Assembly (NCBI GenBank): GCA_009780285.1
Contig: WRAL01000106.1
Location: forward strand, 1 to 5,925
Direction: 5' to 3'
DNA from: Treponema sp.
Lineage (GTDB): Bacteria; Spirochaetota; Spirochaetia; Treponematales; Breznakiellaceae
Length of the DNA: 5,925 nucleotides
Shown here: positions 5,281 through 5,925 of the stretch, piece after piece
How the letters are laid out: the number at the start of each line of letters is the position of its first letter
Numbering within the stretch: the stretch's first letter is position 1
Made by a program: the position numbers and the translations under genes
Notes under the pieces: generated by a model
What the model saw: the letters and a program-made list of their open reading frames with translations, nothing else
Databases searched by the model: none
Told to the model about the DNA's origin: nothing

Positions 5281-5925
5281 GAACATAATCGCGCAGGCCG
5301 CCGCCGGCCGGCTAAGGGACGACGCGCTTTCCGGCCGGCTCGCGCCGTCCATGCTTTTTTTCGGGCCGGCGGCTTCCGGCAAGGGAAGCGCGGCGCTCGA
5401 GCTTGCGCGCGCGCTTTCCTGCGAGGGGCCCAAGGATGCGGGCGCGCCCTGGAACTGCCGCTGCCCTTCCTGCGAGTCGCACCGCGCGCTTTTGCACCCC
5501 GACCTGGCGATGATAGGGCCGCGCGCCTTCGCCGCCGAGATAGCCGCCGCGCGCGCCGCCTTCCTTCGCGATCCGGGGTCCGCGCCGGGGTGCCTTCTTT
5601 TTGTCAGATCCGTTCGCAAGCTTTTGGGACGGTTTTCGCCCTCGGTGTGGGAGCACGAATCGAAGTCCGGAAAGGCAAGCCCGCTCGCGCTGCTGCAGTC
5701 CATACAGGAGGAGCTTTCCGAATTCGAGCGGCCCGTTTCGGCGCGGGAAAAATTGTCGGAATCGATAGCGAAAAATTCCTTTAAGCTCGAGGACGACTGC
5801 GTGAGCGAGGCCATTCCCATCGCGCAGGTTAGAAGGTGCGCGTACTGGAGCCGCCTTTCCCCTACCGGAATGCGCAAGACCCTTGTGATAGAAAACGCCG
5901 AGCGCATGAGGGAGGACGCGCGCAA
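5273..5925 (+). CDS. holB: DNA polymerase III delta'-type clamp-loader subunit, N-terminal part (partial)
   Basis: The open frame runs from a GTG at 5273 past the right edge, with 217 codons visible. It resembles the delta' and gamma/tau ATPase-fold subunits that load the sliding clamp for chromosomal replication. It opens with MFENIIAQ, followed by SMLFFGPAASGKGSAALELARALSC (26-50). That is a Walker A region with K37, but G38 stands where an ATP-binding member has S or T. Cysteines C50, C62, C64 and C67 with HPDL (75-78) match the zinc module. IPIAQVRRC (181-189) and TLVIENAERMREDAR (203-217) correspond to the IxxIR helix and the Walker B-equivalent strand with its following helix. Between the zinc module and the IR helix, residues about 112-180 (RSVRKLLGRFSPSVW, then a charged helical stretch) are longer than in E. 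coli HolB and recall treponemal proteins. The degenerate P-loop favours delta' over gamma/tau. It overlaps cvpA by eight bases and is the third gene of the murG operon. Confidence 0.8.
   Translation, partial: MFENIIAQAAAGRLRDDALSGRLAPSMLFFGPAASGKGSAALELARALSCEGPKDAGAPWNCRCPSCESHRALLHPDLAMIGPRAFAAEIAAARAAFLRDPGSAPGCLLFVRSVRKLLGRFSPSVWEHESKSGKASPLALLQSIQEELSEFERPVSAREKLSESIAKNSFKLEDDCVSEAIPIAQVRRCAYWSRLSPTGMRKTLVIENAERMREDAR

Noticed and set aside
4390..5925. Long open frame on the minus strand opposite cvpA and the delta' gene
   Set aside because: Its translation is rich in Ser, Arg and Ala with no family resemblance. It lies opposite well-supported genes and is the usual antisense shadow of GC-rich coding sequence.

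Overview
The window looks like a bacterial chromosome segment, most likely from a high-GC member of the Spirochaetota (Treponema-like, perhaps gut-associated). This rests on the right-hand gene order murG - cvpA - DNA polymerase III delta'-type subunit, on a MurG with the HESD and GKLRRYFS motifs, and on a delta' protein with a form I associate with treponemes. The assignment is from memory of the families and was not tested by a search.

The left part (1-3189) is accessory and is read entirely on the minus strand. It holds a PcfJ-like protein (1879-3189), then a 276-base spacer with a dispersed inverted repeat and overlapping hairpins, then a tight two-gene unit. That unit is a T5orf172-type GIY-YIG nuclease with a C-terminal domain resembling those of modification-linked proteins (958-1602), followed 15 bases later by the N-terminal 314 residues of an MmeI-type restriction-modification enzyme (1-942, running off the left edge). 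The pair reads as a restriction/anti-invader cassette. Base composition here is mixed and in places AT-rich, especially in the middle of the PcfJ-like gene.

The 307-base divergent spacer (3190-3496) is mostly two tandem copies of a roughly 110-base palindromic MITE-like element that share a single CTAG. The elements lie just upstream of the PcfJ-like gene's ribosome binding site and next to the probable murG promoter.

The right part (3497-5925) is a compact, GC-rich housekeeping operon on the plus strand: murG (lipid II synthesis), cvpA (membrane protein, ATGA overlap with murG) and the start of a DNA polymerase III clamp-loader subunit gene (GTG start inside the end of cvpA, running off the right edge). 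The murG promoter is placed so that the mRNA may be leaderless. The last 40 codons of cvpA are built from a GC-rich hairpin-forming repeat rather than from CvpA family sequence.
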